Below are positions 34,418-43,590 of a DNA stretch of 64,000 nt, in pieces. The stretch covers positions 67,161-131,160 of the forward strand of contig NZ_CAKROJ010000002.1 in the NCBI RefSeq assembly GCF_934372025.1, in the 5' to 3' direction. The notes below the pieces were generated by a model that saw only the letters and a program-made list of their open reading frames with translations, was not told the DNA's origin and did no database searches. Source of the DNA: an uncultured Blautia sp. (GTDB lineage Bacteria; Bacillota; Clostridia; Lachnospirales; Lachnospiraceae). Position 1 is the first letter of the stretch. Each line of letters begins with the position of its first letter. The translations under genes and the position numbers were made by a program.

Positions 34418-36103
34418 TCAGTGAAAACTCCTGAGCCAGTTGATAAGAGAATCATGCCAGATATTATCATAGACAGTTTTCTTCATCTGCTCAGTAACCG
34501 GGCCATTATTTGCCATTTTAGCAAGAATAGCTGCCTGAAGTTCTTCAACTGACATATCATCCGGTGATTTAGTCAGATCAACCTTGACTGGTGCTTTTTC
34601 ATCTGAATCTTCTACAGTGGAGTCATCTTCTGTAATACATTCTTCGATAGTCTTAGTTGAAGATTCTTCGGTATGCTCTTCTTTGGATACAGGAGCTTCA
34701 TCAGCAGAAATAGTATTCTCTGGTTCTTCAGGTGTTATTTCAAGGTCTACAGGTGTATATTCCGGCATATCACCTGCCGGTACCCAGATCTCACCGCTGT
34801 TGGCGCGGACTGTAACATTAATGCGGCCATTTTCAACAGTAACCTTCTGTCCTGAAAGAGTGCCGATATATTCAGCTGCATTTCCGGCAGGGAGATTCAT
34901 GCAGGCATCGTTATCATCGTTGTTGACGGTTACAATGACACGTACACCATCCAGATCACGTGCAAAGGCAAACTGACGGTTTGTCAGCTGCAGTTCAGTA
35001 TAACTTCCGTAGCTCAGAGCAGGAGTGTTCTGGCGGATTTTTCCAAGGGCTGCGATAAGAGCAGTACATGGATTAATATTTATTGCATCAGAATATTTAT
35101 CGTAATCCAGAGCAGGGCGGAGGCTGTCATCAGAAGAACGTTCCTTACGTCCCTCGATACCGAATTCTGATCCGTAGTAAATACTTGGAATACCTGGAAG
35201 GGTATAAAGCAGTACATGTACCGGAGCAAAGTGTGCTTTGTTGGACAGCTTTGTATAGATCCTTTCAACATCATGGTTGTCTACAAAATTATAGAGATCC
35301 AGATTTCCCATATTCTGGAGATATTTTACAGTATGCGCAATCTCAAAATAATTGTGATCATTATGTCCACTGTAAAGAGCTTTATGCAGGGCATAATTTG
35401 TTACACTGTGCAGAGTTTCTCCATTTACCCAACGGCTGTAATCACCATGGATAACCTCACCCATCAGCCAGAAATCAGGTTTGACTTCATCAGCAGTACG
35501 ACGAAGGGCGCGCATAAAGTCAAAGTCAAGTACATCGGCAGCATCCAGACGGATTCCGTCGACGTCGAATTCAGATACCCAGTAGCGAATTACATCACAG
35601 ATATAATTCTGGACTTCCGGATTACGCTGGTTTAATTTGACAAGAAGATTGTATCCGCCCCAGTTGTCATAGGAAAAACCGTCGTTATATTCGTTATTTC
35701 CCCAGAAATTAACATTGCAGTACCTGTTCAGATATCTTGAATTTTCACGATTCTGCTGAATATCTTTGAATGCAAAGAAATCTCGTCCGGTATGATTGAA
35801 CACTCCATCAAAGATTACTTTGATGCCCTGTTCATGACAGGCTTTGACAAAAGCGGTCAGATCTTCATTTGTTCCAAGGCGGGAATCAAGCTTTTTATAA
35901 TCAGTTGTCTCGTATCCGTGACCGACACTTTCGAAGAGTGGTCCGATGTACAGTGCAGTACATCCAATTTCTTTGATATGGCTGATCCATGGAAGGAGAG
36001 TATTCAGGCGATGTACTGGTTCTGCGTAATCATTCTGTTTTGGAGCACCAGTCAGACCTAAAGGATAAATATGATAAAAAATTGCTTCATTATACCAACT
36101 CAT
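34418..36103 (-). CDS. Intracellular GH13 alpha-glucan hydrolase with acidic C-terminal tail
   Basis: A 561-residue alpha-amylase family enzyme without signal peptide. The catalytic residues are Asp187 (GIRLDAADV), Glu216 (LMGEVIHG) and Asp278 (FVDNHDVER). The N terminus begins directly with WYNEAIFYHIYPLG, as in small cytoplasmic maltodextrin-degrading enzymes. After the catalytic and C-terminal beta domains (to about residue 455) a Glu/Asp-rich linker (about 455-510) leads to a predicted helical segment of about 50 residues with MSVEELQAAILAKM. This tail is not part of GH13. It is a single gene, downstream of pckA on the same strand. Confidence 0.85.
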   Translation of the reverse strand: MSWYNEAIFYHIYPLGLTGAPKQNDYAEPVHRLNTLLPWISHIKEIGCTALYIGPLFESVGHGYETTDYKKLDSRLGTNEDLTAFVKACHEQGIKVIFDGVFNHTGRDFFAFKDIQQNRENSRYLNRYCNVNFWGNNEYNDGFSYDNWGGYNLLVKLNQRNPEVQNYICDVIRYWVSEFDVDGIRLDAADVLDFDFMRALRRTADEVKPDFWLMGEVIHGDYSRWVNGETLHSVTNYALHKALYSGHNDHNYFEIAHTVKYLQNMGNLDLYNFVDNHDVERIYTKLSNKAHFAPVHVLLYTLPGIPSIYYGSEFGIEGRKERSSDDSLRPALDYDKYSDAININPCTALIAALGKIRQNTPALSYGSYTELQLTNRQFAFARDLDGVRVIVTVNNDDNDACMNLPAGNAAEYIGTLSGQKVTVENGRINVTVRANSGEIWVPAGDMPEYTPVDLEITPEEPENTISADEAPVSKEEHTEESSTKTIEECITEDDSTVEDSDEKAPVKVDLTKSPDDMSVEELQAAILAKMANNGPVTEQMKKTVYDNIWHDSLINWLRSFH

Positions 36104-36157
36104 GTGTTATCATCTCGTTTCGTAGTAGTTTTGGGTATAGATATAAAGAGTATAGAT

Positions 36158-36190
36158 AAAAGTATGGGGCTGTCGTTAAACGGCAGCCCC
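36158..36190 (-). terminator. Terminator of pckA
   Basis: On the minus strand GGGGCTG pairs with CAGCCCC (36166-36172 with 36184-36190), the stem being extended internally, and is followed by ATACTTTTA. Located 26 bases after the pckA stop. Confidence 0.6.
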
Positions 36191-36215
36191 TTTGGTTTTG
36201 CTATTTGTTATGAAA

Positions 36216-37820
36216 TTATAACTGAGGACCAGCAGCAACAAGTGCTTTACCAGCTTCATTTCCTTCATATTTAGCAAAGTTCTTGATGAATCTTGCAGCA
36301 AGATCTTTTGCTTTTTCTTCCCACTGAGCAGCGTCTGCATATGTGTCACGTGGGTCAAGGATTCCTGTGTCAACACCTGTCAGTTCTGTTGGAACTTCAA
36401 AGTTGAAGTAAGGAATTGTCTTGGTAGGAGCGTTGTTGATATCTCCGTTGAGGATAGCATCGATGATACCACGAGTATCTTTGATGGAGATACGTTTGCC
36501 TGTTCCATTCCATCCTGTGTTAACGAGGTAAGCTTTTGCTCCGCTCTGTTCCATTTTCTTAACAAGCTCTTCTGCATATTTTGTTGGGTGCAGTTCCAGG
36601 AATGCCTGGCCGAAGCAAGCTGAGAATGTAGGTGTAGGCTCTGTGATTCCACGCTCTGTACCAGCAAGTTTTGCTGTGAATCCGGACAGGAAGTAGTACT
36701 GTGTCTGAGCTTCTGTCAGGATAGATACTGGAGGAAGTACGCCGAATGCGTCTGCGGACAGGAAGATTACGTTCTTAGCTGCCGGTGCAGAAGAAATCGG
36801 GCGAACGATTTTTTCGATGTGGTCGATCGGATAGGAAACACGAGTGTTCTCTGTTACGCTCTTATCGTTGAAGTCGATCTTTCCGTTTGCATCAACTGTT
36901 ACGTTCTCAAGAAGAGCGTTACGTTTGATTGCATTGTAGATGTCCGGCTCAGAATCTTTGTCAAGGTTGATAACTTTTGCGTAGCATCCACCTTCGAAGT
37001 TGAATACTCCGTTGTCATCCCAGCCGTGTTCGTCATCACCGATCAGGAGACGTTTCGGGTCTGTGGAAAGAGTTGTTTTACCTGTTCCGGAAAGTCCGAA
37101 GAAGATTGCTGTGTTTTCTCCGTTGAGGTCTGTGTTAGCGGAGCAGTGCATAGCTGCGATACCTTTCAGTGGAAGGAAGTAGTTCATCATAGAGAACATA
37201 CCTTTCTTCATTTCTCCGCCGTACCATGTATTGATGATAACCTGTTCTTTGGATGTAATGTTGAACATTACAGCTGTTTCAGAGTTCAGGCCAAGTTCTT
37301 TATAGTTTTCAACTTTTGCTTTAGAAGCATTGTATACAACGAAATCTGGCTCGAATGTTTCAAGTTCTTCAGCGGTTGGCTGGATGAACATATTTGTAAC
37401 GAAATGTGCCTGCCATGCAACTTCAACGATGAAACGGATAGCCATACGAGTATCAGCGTTAGCACCGCAGAATGCGTCAACTACGAAAAGTTTCTTGTTG
37501 GAAAGTTCTTTTTTTGCAATTTCTTTACAAGCGTCCCAAGCTTCCTGTGTTGCAGGATGGTTGTCGTTCTTGTATTCATCAGAAGTCCACCAAACTGTAT
37601 CTTTGGAGTTCTCATCCATAACGATGAATTTATCTTTAGGAGAACGTCCTGTGTAGATACCTGTCATAACGTTAACAGCGCCAAGTTCTGTTTCCTGGCC
37701 TACTTCAAATCCTTCAAGACCTGCTTTAGTCTCTTCCTCGAATAATACTTCATAAGAAGGATTGTATACAACTTCTGTTGTACCTGTGATGCCATACTTA
37801 GTTAAATCGATTTTTGCCAT
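36216..37820 (-). CDS. pckA: Phosphoenolpyruvate carboxykinase (ATP)
   Basis: Interconverts oxaloacetate and phosphoenolpyruvate using ATP/ADP. It has 534 residues, matching the ATP-dependent family. Motifs include TGRSPKDKFIV, HCSANTDLNGENTAIFFGLSGTGKTTLS (in parts: the P-loop GLSGTGKT), DDEHGWDDNGVFNFEGGCYAK and FTAKLAGTERG. The start at 37820 is chosen from GAGAGGTAAATGTAAG upstream; the frame continues further upstream without family similarity. In rumen and gut anaerobes this enzyme often runs in the CO2-fixing direction, but direction cannot be read from sequence. Confidence 0.96.
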   Translation of the reverse strand: MAKIDLTKYGITGTTEVVYNPSYEVLFEEETKAGLEGFEVGQETELGAVNVMTGIYTGRSPKDKFIVMDENSKDTVWWTSDEYKNDNHPATQEAWDACKEIAKKELSNKKLFVVDAFCGANADTRMAIRFIVEVAWQAHFVTNMFIQPTAEELETFEPDFVVYNASKAKVENYKELGLNSETAVMFNITSKEQVIINTWYGGEMKKGMFSMMNYFLPLKGIAAMHCSANTDLNGENTAIFFGLSGTGKTTLSTDPKRLLIGDDEHGWDDNGVFNFEGGCYAKVINLDKDSEPDIYNAIKRNALLENVTVDANGKIDFNDKSVTENTRVSYPIDHIEKIVRPISSAPAAKNVIFLSADAFGVLPPVSILTEAQTQYYFLSGFTAKLAGTERGITEPTPTFSACFGQAFLELHPTKYAEELVKKMEQSGAKAYLVNTGWNGTGKRISIKDTRGIIDAILNGDINNAPTKTIPYFNFEVPTELTGVDTGILDPRDTYADAAQWEEKAKDLAARFIKNFAKYEGNEAGKALVAAGPQL

Positions 37821-37912
37821 CTTACATTTACCTCTCTTCTTTATTGGAGCCATCAATAGGTTGGCTGTTATAACCTTAAAGAAGTGGATCATTCCAACTT
37901 CTCATAGAGTTT

Positions 37913-37940
37913 ATTATACATAATTAATCGATAAAAGCAA
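37913..37940 (-). promoter_or_regulatory. Putative sigma-A promoter of pckA
   Basis: On the minus strand TTGCTT (37935-37940), a 16-base spacer and TATAAT (37913-37918). The leader to the start codon is about 85 bases and holds a small hairpin (AGCCA with TGGCT). Confidence 0.6.
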
Positions 37941-37982
37941 TAAAAAATCGATGAATTTTTAAAAAATGACAATAATTTAACA

Positions 37983-38019
37983 TTAAAAAATCACCTACAG
38001 GAATCAGAGTTTCCTGTAG
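37983..38019 (-). terminator. Terminator overlapping the stop of the MATE gene
   Basis: CTACAGGAA (37995-38003) pairs with TTCCTGTAG (38011-38019). The MATE stop codon lies in the loop. On the minus strand the hairpin is followed by GTGATTTTTTAA. Confidence 0.8.
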
Positions 38020-39359
38020 ATGATAATAAAATAAATGATTTCGGCAATGGATGTGATGATCCATGAAAAGAGATATAGCAGAAACAGTGCCGGGATCGTA
38101 TGGAACCAGGTAAATACTGTATATATCCAGATAATACGGAATACGCAGGATCCTAGAATAATGATGATCGTTGGAATGATTGTTTTTCCAAGACCACGGG
38201 AAGCCGCGATCGTGCAGTCCATGAAGGAAGATACACAGTATGAAAATGCCATGATTTTGATTCGCTGCATGCCAGCATCAATAACTGCCGGGTCTGTAGC
38301 AAACATAGACAAAAACTGATGTCCAAAGATGAAGAGCAGCAATCCCAAAAGCAATCCGGTTGCGAAAGAATAGAACAAACTGATAAAGTAACTTTTGAGA
38401 ACCCTTTTCTTATTTCCTGCACCATAATTCTGTCCCATAAAGCTGGAGCATGCGATATAAAACGCATACATGACATTGTATATGATCGTATCAGCATTGG
38501 TAGCAGCTGCATTTCCGGAAACCATATAAGTGTCGAAAGAATTGACACCGGTTTGTACAAACAGATTTGCAATCGCAAAGATTGCATTCTGGATACCTGC
38601 CGGAATACCGATCATAAGGATAGCATTTCCTGCATTCCTGTGAAATCTGAGTTTTTTCAGAGTAACGCGACATTCATCTTTTCGGCGGAAAAGATGCACC
38701 ATGATAAGTGCAGCAGAAACATACTGAGCGATTGCAGTGGCAGTGGCAACACCTGCAGCAGCCATATGCAGAACAATGACGAAAAACAGGTTTAAAATTA
38801 CATTCAGGACACCTGCAGCAGCCAGATAATAAAGTGGACGTTTCGTATCACCGCGTGCGCTTAATACACCATTACCAAAGTTATATACTCCCATAGCCGG
38901 AAGACCGATCGCATAGATTTTCAGATATAGAGAAGCCTGTCCGATCAAATCTTCTTTGGTATGAAGCAGTCTCAGCATCCCACTGGAAAAGAAGAAACAG
39001 ACTGCACCGACAAGCAATCCCATCAATGCGCAGAGTATCAGTGCTGAATGAACGGTTTCTTCTGTGCTCTGACGGTTACCTGAACCAAGCGCATGGGCCG
39101 TTCGTACATTGACACCGCTTCCCATTCCAATAAGAAATCCGACAAACAATGTTACCAGCAATGTGGTGGAACCAACTGCTCCCAGTGCCTTATAATCTGC
39201 AAATCGACCGACGACTGCAACATCACTTAAATTAAAGACAACTTCAAGAAGCTGTGAACACATCAGCGGAATGCTGAATAAAAAAATATTTCGCCACAAA
39301 GAACCCGTTACCATGTCAATGGAACGGGCTTTAACTTTTGTATTCGTATTTTCACACAT
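38004..39359 (-). CDS. MATE-family efflux transporter
   Basis: A 451-residue, 12-helix membrane protein of the MATE branch of the MOP superfamily, which exports organic cations or drugs using a sodium or proton gradient. The N-terminal half has LWRNIFLFSIPLMCSQLLEVVFNLSDVAVVGRF, and the second half repeats the fold (NAILMIGIPAGIQNAIFAIANLFVQ), both given here only as family markers. It lies 80 bases after the AraC regulator gene on the same strand and could be co-transcribed with it. Substrate unknown. Confidence 0.88.
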   Translation of the reverse strand: MCENTNTKVKARSIDMVTGSLWRNIFLFSIPLMCSQLLEVVFNLSDVAVVGRFADYKALGAVGSTTLLVTLFVGFLIGMGSGVNVRTAHALGSGNRQSTEETVHSALILCALMGLLVGAVCFFFSSGMLRLLHTKEDLIGQASLYLKIYAIGLPAMGVYNFGNGVLSARGDTKRPLYYLAAAGVLNVILNLFFVIVLHMAAAGVATATAIAQYVSAALIMVHLFRRKDECRVTLKKLRFHRNAGNAILMIGIPAGIQNAIFAIANLFVQTGVNSFDTYMVSGNAAATNADTIIYNVMYAFYIACSSFMGQNYGAGNKKRVLKSYFISLFYSFATGLLLGLLLFIFGHQFLSMFATDPAVIDAGMQRIKIMAFSYCVSSFMDCTIAASRGLGKTIIPTIIIILGSCVFRIIWIYTVFTWFHTIPALFLLYLFSWIITSIAEIIYFIIIYRKL

Positions 39360-39439
39360 AAATGAATCCCCAATACCTCAAAATTTTCTCATCCAACTAA
39401 TAAGATACGATAGTTTAAGACGATTGTAAAGATGAGAAA

Positions 39440-40501
39440 TCAGAAATTTTCTTCTTTATATTTACGACGATATTCACCAGGAGTCATACCATAGTTTTTT
39501 TTAAAAGTCCGCATAAAATGTTCCGGGCTGTCATAACCGACCAGTTCACAGATTGCGGTATTGCTTAAGGAAGTCTCACGCAGTGCCCGGCATGCCTGCT
39601 CCAGTTTGATACTGCGGATGATCTGAAGAAATGTCTGCCCTGTTCCTTCCTTAATTAATGTGCTGAAATGAGAACTGCTGTAGCCAAAATGTGAAGCTGT
39701 TTCACTGAGAGTAGCTGTCTGATAATTCTGGGTCAGATAGTTGAGAATATCAGTCATGGAATTACCGGAAGTATCTCTGGTAAGAATGGATTCGATATCA
39801 CTTTCGTGATAACGGAGCAGCATTGCCCAAAACAGGATAAGCATAGAGTTCAGAAATGTATAACTGTACTTCTCATGACCAACATATTCAATATACATTG
39901 TTTCCAGCATTTCCTGGACTTGCGTATCATTACCACAGTGAAAAATCAGATAATTACCCTCAGTTTTGCGGTACAATACGTGAGCAAAAAAATGAGCCAG
40001 GGCGCTGTCGGCTGTCAGAGCCTGAAAGAAAGTAGACTGAAATGTGCTGCCGCGGATCAGGATATTTAAAGCAATACTGTCGTCAAAAATCCCTATACTG
40101 TGTTTGGTATGTGGAGGAATGATGCAGATATCACCGGTATGCAGAGTGTGGCGGATTCCCTGAATTGTTGTATCTGCTGTTCCGTCATAAATGCAGAGAA
40201 TTTCAAAAAATTCATGTTCATGAGAAAAAACAGGAGTGTAACGGTAGTGTTTATAGAGCATGATATTTCCGGCCAGATCGAGGAAGAGATCTTTTTCTTT
40301 CATGTAAGGATACCAGGCCTCTGTCAGCAGCTCCGGGACATAAAGCCTGTGTCTGGCTATCAGATTGCGGTCAAGATTAAGGCAGTAATCATGAAATGTT
40401 TCAGGATTTTTTTGCTTTTCATAATAAAGTGCTTTGTAAAAAGATTCGTCTTCTTCATAAGCATAAATGTGTTTTTTGAATTCTTCTCTGGTAAACTGCA
40501 T
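39440..40501 (-). CDS. AraC-family regulator with cupin sensor
   Basis: A 353-residue regulator with an N-terminal cupin-type sugar-sensing domain (HEHEFFEILCIYDG, then HTGDICIIPPHTKHSIG) and two C-terminal AraC helix-turn-helix motifs (LSETASHFGYSSSHFSTLIKEGTGQTF and NTAICELVGYDSPEHFMRTFKKNYGMTPGEYRR, each only partly quoted as markers). The start at 40501 gives good spacing from AGAAGGAA; the ATG nine bases earlier sits too close to it. It is divergent from the GPH transporter operon at 40653, so it most likely controls that operon in response to a sugar or glycoside. Confidence 0.88.
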   Translation of the reverse strand: MQFTREEFKKHIYAYEEDESFYKALYYEKQKNPETFHDYCLNLDRNLIARHRLYVPELLTEAWYPYMKEKDLFLDLAGNIMLYKHYRYTPVFSHEHEFFEILCIYDGTADTTIQGIRHTLHTGDICIIPPHTKHSIGIFDDSIALNILIRGSTFQSTFFQALTADSALAHFFAHVLYRKTEGNYLIFHCGNDTQVQEMLETMYIEYVGHEKYSYTFLNSMLILFWAMLLRYHESDIESILTRDTSGNSMTDILNYLTQNYQTATLSETASHFGYSSSHFSTLIKEGTGQTFLQIIRSIKLEQACRALRETSLSNTAICELVGYDSPEHFMRTFKKNYGMTPGEYRRKYKEENF

Positions 40502-40652
40502 AAAAATCATTTCCTTCTGATATTTAATATGATTATAAAAAGTATAACATAAGAATCGAAAAAAACGTCAGTATTTTATAAAAAAAATCACAATTGGAGG
40601 AATTGTAAAAAAGAAGTAAAGTAATATCAGAATTAAGTTGGAGGTAAGAAAA
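40502..40652. promoter_or_regulatory. Divergent control region between AraC gene and glycoside operon
   Basis: A very AT-rich 151-base region. It contains an inverted repeat ACAATT-GGAGG-AATTGT (40590-40606), which may be an operator. On the minus strand TTATACT and TATAAT lie upstream of the AraC gene as possible -10 elements. No strong -35 is seen for the plus-strand operon, as expected for an activator-dependent promoter. Confidence 0.4.
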
Positions 40653-42008
40653 ATGAACGAAGTTGAAAAGAAAGTTAAGATAGGTCTGTGGCGTCAGAGA
40701 ATCGGCTATGGTTCCTCTGATTTTGCATGTAACCTGATCTGGCAGATGATCTCATTATATCTGTTATATTTTTATACCAATGTCATGCATCTGAATGCCG
40801 GTGCAGTCAGCGTAATGTTTCTTGTAACAAAAGTTATCGATGGAATTTCAGACCTGATCGTAGGATTTCTGATTGATAAAACAAACACAAAATGGGGTAA
40901 ATCAAGACCATGGATCCTGTTTGGTGCAATTCCATTTGGTGTAGCAGCAGTTCTTGCATTCTCTGTTCCGAATATCGGACAGACAGGTATGCTGATCTAT
41001 GCATATGTTTCCTATATTCTGCTTTCAACAGCATATACAATTGTAAATATCCCGATGGCATCTATTCTTCCTGCACTCAGTGAAGATCCACATGAGAGAA
41101 CTGTTCTTGCATCCTGCAGAACATTTTTCTCATCCATTGGATCCACTGTAGTCAGTGCATTTGCTCTTACACTTGTAGACAAATTTGGAAATGGCAATGA
41201 AGCACTTGGTTTCCGTATCGTAATGATGATCTTTGGTGTCATTGGATGTCTTGTATTTTTCTTCTGCTTCTTTAATACAAAAGAGCGTGTAACAATCAAG
41301 CAGGAAAAAGTCAGTCTCAAAGCGAATATTTCCTGTCTGCTTCACAACAAACCGTGGAAACTTTTTGCCTTGAATATCGTATGGTTCTTTGGCGGATTTG
41401 TAATCCAGGCAAGTGCAGTTATTTATTACTTTACCTATGTTGTACAGAATACAACACTTGTACAGATTGTAGCAACAATCACAACATTAGTTCCAATCAT
41501 TACAAACCTGTGTGCACCATTCCTTGTAAAACTGACATCAAAACGAAATCTGATGGTTGGAGGAAGTTTTGTACATATGGGTGCTCTTCTGATCATCTTC
41601 TTTGGTGGCACAAATGTTCCTGTTCTTCTGGCAGGTGCAGTGATCGCAGCAGCAGGATACGGACTGAAGGGAAGTATGCATTTTGCAATGCAGCCTGACC
41701 CGGTTGATTATGGTGAATGGAAAAGTGGTGTGAATACAGCCGGAACCCTTTCAGCAGTAAATGGTTTTATCGGTAAAGTCGGAATGGCAATCGCCAGCAG
41801 CGTTGGAGCAGCACTTCTTCAGTTTGGTGGATTTGATCCGGATCTGGCAGTACAGGCAACAACTGCACAGCACTATATCACAGCGATGTATATCTGGGTA
41901 CCGATCATTACAAATATTGCTACTATTATTACAATGATGTTCTATGATCTGGATAAGATTTATCCTCAGATTATCAAAGAACTTGATGAAAGGAGAGCCA
42001 ACGCATAA
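40653..42008 (+). CDS. GPH-family glycoside/pentoside/hexuronide:cation symporter
   Basis: A 451-residue, 12-helix sugar symporter. GPH signatures include GYGSSDFACNLIWQM near the N terminus, DGISDLIVGFLIDKT with TKWGKSRPWIL, and DYGEWKSGVNTAGTLSA in the second half. It imports glycosides or short oligosaccharides with sodium or protons. TTGGAGGTAAGAAAA precedes the ATG at 40653; an in-frame TTG at 40638 overlaps that site and is rejected. Its stop overlaps the next start by one base (TAATG). It is the first gene of a four-gene unit with two glycosidases and an HPr-like protein. Confidence 0.92.
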   Translation: MNEVEKKVKIGLWRQRIGYGSSDFACNLIWQMISLYLLYFYTNVMHLNAGAVSVMFLVTKVIDGISDLIVGFLIDKTNTKWGKSRPWILFGAIPFGVAAVLAFSVPNIGQTGMLIYAYVSYILLSTAYTIVNIPMASILPALSEDPHERTVLASCRTFFSSIGSTVVSAFALTLVDKFGNGNEALGFRIVMMIFGVIGCLVFFFCFFNTKERVTIKQEKVSLKANISCLLHNKPWKLFALNIVWFFGGFVIQASAVIYYFTYVVQNTTLVQIVATITTLVPIITNLCAPFLVKLTSKRNLMVGGSFVHMGALLIIFFGGTNVPVLLAGAVIAAAGYGLKGSMHFAMQPDPVDYGEWKSGVNTAGTLSAVNGFIGKVGMAIASSVGAALLQFGGFDPDLAVQATTAQHYITAMYIWVPIITNIATIITMMFYDLDKIYPQIIKELDERRANA

Positions 42009-43576
42009 TGGCAGAAGTAAGTATTGATCTTAATATGGTCCGAGTGACCAATGATGATTTTGTAAAAAAAGCAGAAGCTTGTGTACCGGAACTTCTGAAA
42101 ACAGTAGTTCGCCCGGCTTCTATCGTAGATATCATAAAAACAGAAGATGTTTATCCGGATGTCCGAAAAGCAGATGATATTGAGAATCTTTCTGCTTATC
42201 ATATGGCGAAAGGAGACAAGATCTGCCTGGATTTCGGAGATCATCAGGTAGGATATGTTACCCTGAAACTGAATTCTGTGGGAAGCCCGCAGGATGCACC
42301 GGCATTCTTCAGACTGAAATTTGGTGAGATTGCGAAAGAAATGACAGAGGATTCCGCTGATTATGATGGATGGATCAGCCGCGGCTGGATTCAGGAGGAG
42401 TTTATCCATATCGATGTTCTTCCGGCAGAACTGAAGCTTCCGAGAAGATATGCATTCCGTTATATGGAGATTGAGGCAATCGATACCTCTCTGAAATGGC
42501 AGATGGTAGTGGAAGATGTATACTGCACCAGTGTATCTTCCGTTTGTATGGAAGATGTAAAGCCGGTAGAGAGCGATGACGAGATGATCCGCAAACTCGA
42601 CAGAGTAAGTCTTCGTACACTGCAGAATTGTATGCAGTCCGTATTTGAAGATGGACCAAAGAGAGACCGCCGTCTGTGGCTTGGAGATTTAAGACTTCAG
42701 GCACTTGCAAATTATGAAACATTCCATAATATGGATCTGGTAAAAAGATGTCTGTATCTGTTTGCAGGACAGACAAAAGATAACGGCCAGGTAAGTGCAT
42801 GCCTGTTCACTGAACCGAAATTTATCGTGGACGACACCTTCCTTCTGGACTATTCCATGTTCTTTGGAGCAACACTTCTGGATTATTATGAAGCATCCGG
42901 AGACAAAGAAACCCTGAAAGATTTGAGCAAATGTGCATATCGTCAGATGGAGATTGCCGGAGAGCAGTTCGATGAAAAACATCTGATGAAAAATGGTGAA
43001 GGATTCTGGGGATTTATTGACTGGACTGAGGGACTGAATAAGCAGACTGCCATGCAGGGTGTATACATCTACTGTGCAAAAAAAGTACAGAAGATTGCAG
43101 AAATCCTTGGAGATACAGCAAAGGCAGAAGAGCTTGCTAAAGAAGCAGAAGAAAAGACAGCAGCAGTCAGAAAATATCTTCGTGATGAAGAAACAGGACT
43201 GTTTGTAAGCGGAGAAGAAAAGCAGATTAACTATGCCAGCCAGGTATGGCTGATCCTTGCCGGTGCAGTCAGCATCGAAGAAGGCGCAGCAATGCTTGAA
43301 AAACTGGATGAGCTGAAACCGGAAAAAGGAATGGTTTCTCCATATATGAATCATCACTTTGTGGAAGCACTTCTGATGTGTGGTAAAAAAGATCAGGCAA
43401 TGAAATATATGAAATACTACTGGGGTGGTATGATCGGCCATGGAGCAGACACATTCTGGGAACTCTATAATCCGGAAAATCCGGCAGAATCTCCGTATGG
43501 AAGCAGCATTGTCAACAGTTACTGCCATGCGTGGAGTTGTACACCAACTTATCTTCTCAGAAAATATTTCATCTAA
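42008..43576 (+). CDS. GH78-like (alpha-L-rhamnosidase superfamily) hydrolase
   Basis: A 522-residue protein without signal peptide. The (alpha/alpha)6-barrel catalytic region carries DGPKRDRRLWLGD (Asp220), the counterpart of the CPxRDERxGWTGD motif of GH78 with the Cys-Pro changed to Gly-Pro, and a C-terminal DTFWELYNP (Glu485), matching the TFWE catalytic base. SYCHAWSCTPTYLL near the end is also GH78-like. The N-terminal beta-sandwich (about 1-190) is shorter than in most GH78 enzymes. It probably removes rhamnose or a related deoxy sugar from imported glycosides; the exact linkage is uncertain. It overlaps the symporter gene by one base. Confidence 0.75.
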   Translation: MAEVSIDLNMVRVTNDDFVKKAEACVPELLKTVVRPASIVDIIKTEDVYPDVRKADDIENLSAYHMAKGDKICLDFGDHQVGYVTLKLNSVGSPQDAPAFFRLKFGEIAKEMTEDSADYDGWISRGWIQEEFIHIDVLPAELKLPRRYAFRYMEIEAIDTSLKWQMVVEDVYCTSVSSVCMEDVKPVESDDEMIRKLDRVSLRTLQNCMQSVFEDGPKRDRRLWLGDLRLQALANYETFHNMDLVKRCLYLFAGQTKDNGQVSACLFTEPKFIVDDTFLLDYSMFFGATLLDYYEASGDKETLKDLSKCAYRQMEIAGEQFDEKHLMKNGEGFWGFIDWTEGLNKQTAMQGVYIYCAKKVQKIAEILGDTAKAEELAKEAEEKTAAVRKYLRDEETGLFVSGEEKQINYASQVWLILAGAVSIEEGAAMLEKLDELKPEKGMVSPYMNHHFVEALLMCGKKDQAMKYMKYYWGGMIGHGADTFWELYNPENPAESPYGSSIVNSYCHAWSCTPTYLLRKYFI

Positions 43577-43590
43577 AAAGGAGTCAGATT

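Noticed and set aside
43531..43590. N-terminal extension of the HPr-like gene
   Set aside because: The frame is open from 43531, but this part overlaps the end of the GH78-like gene, and AAAAGGAGTCAG places the start at 43591.
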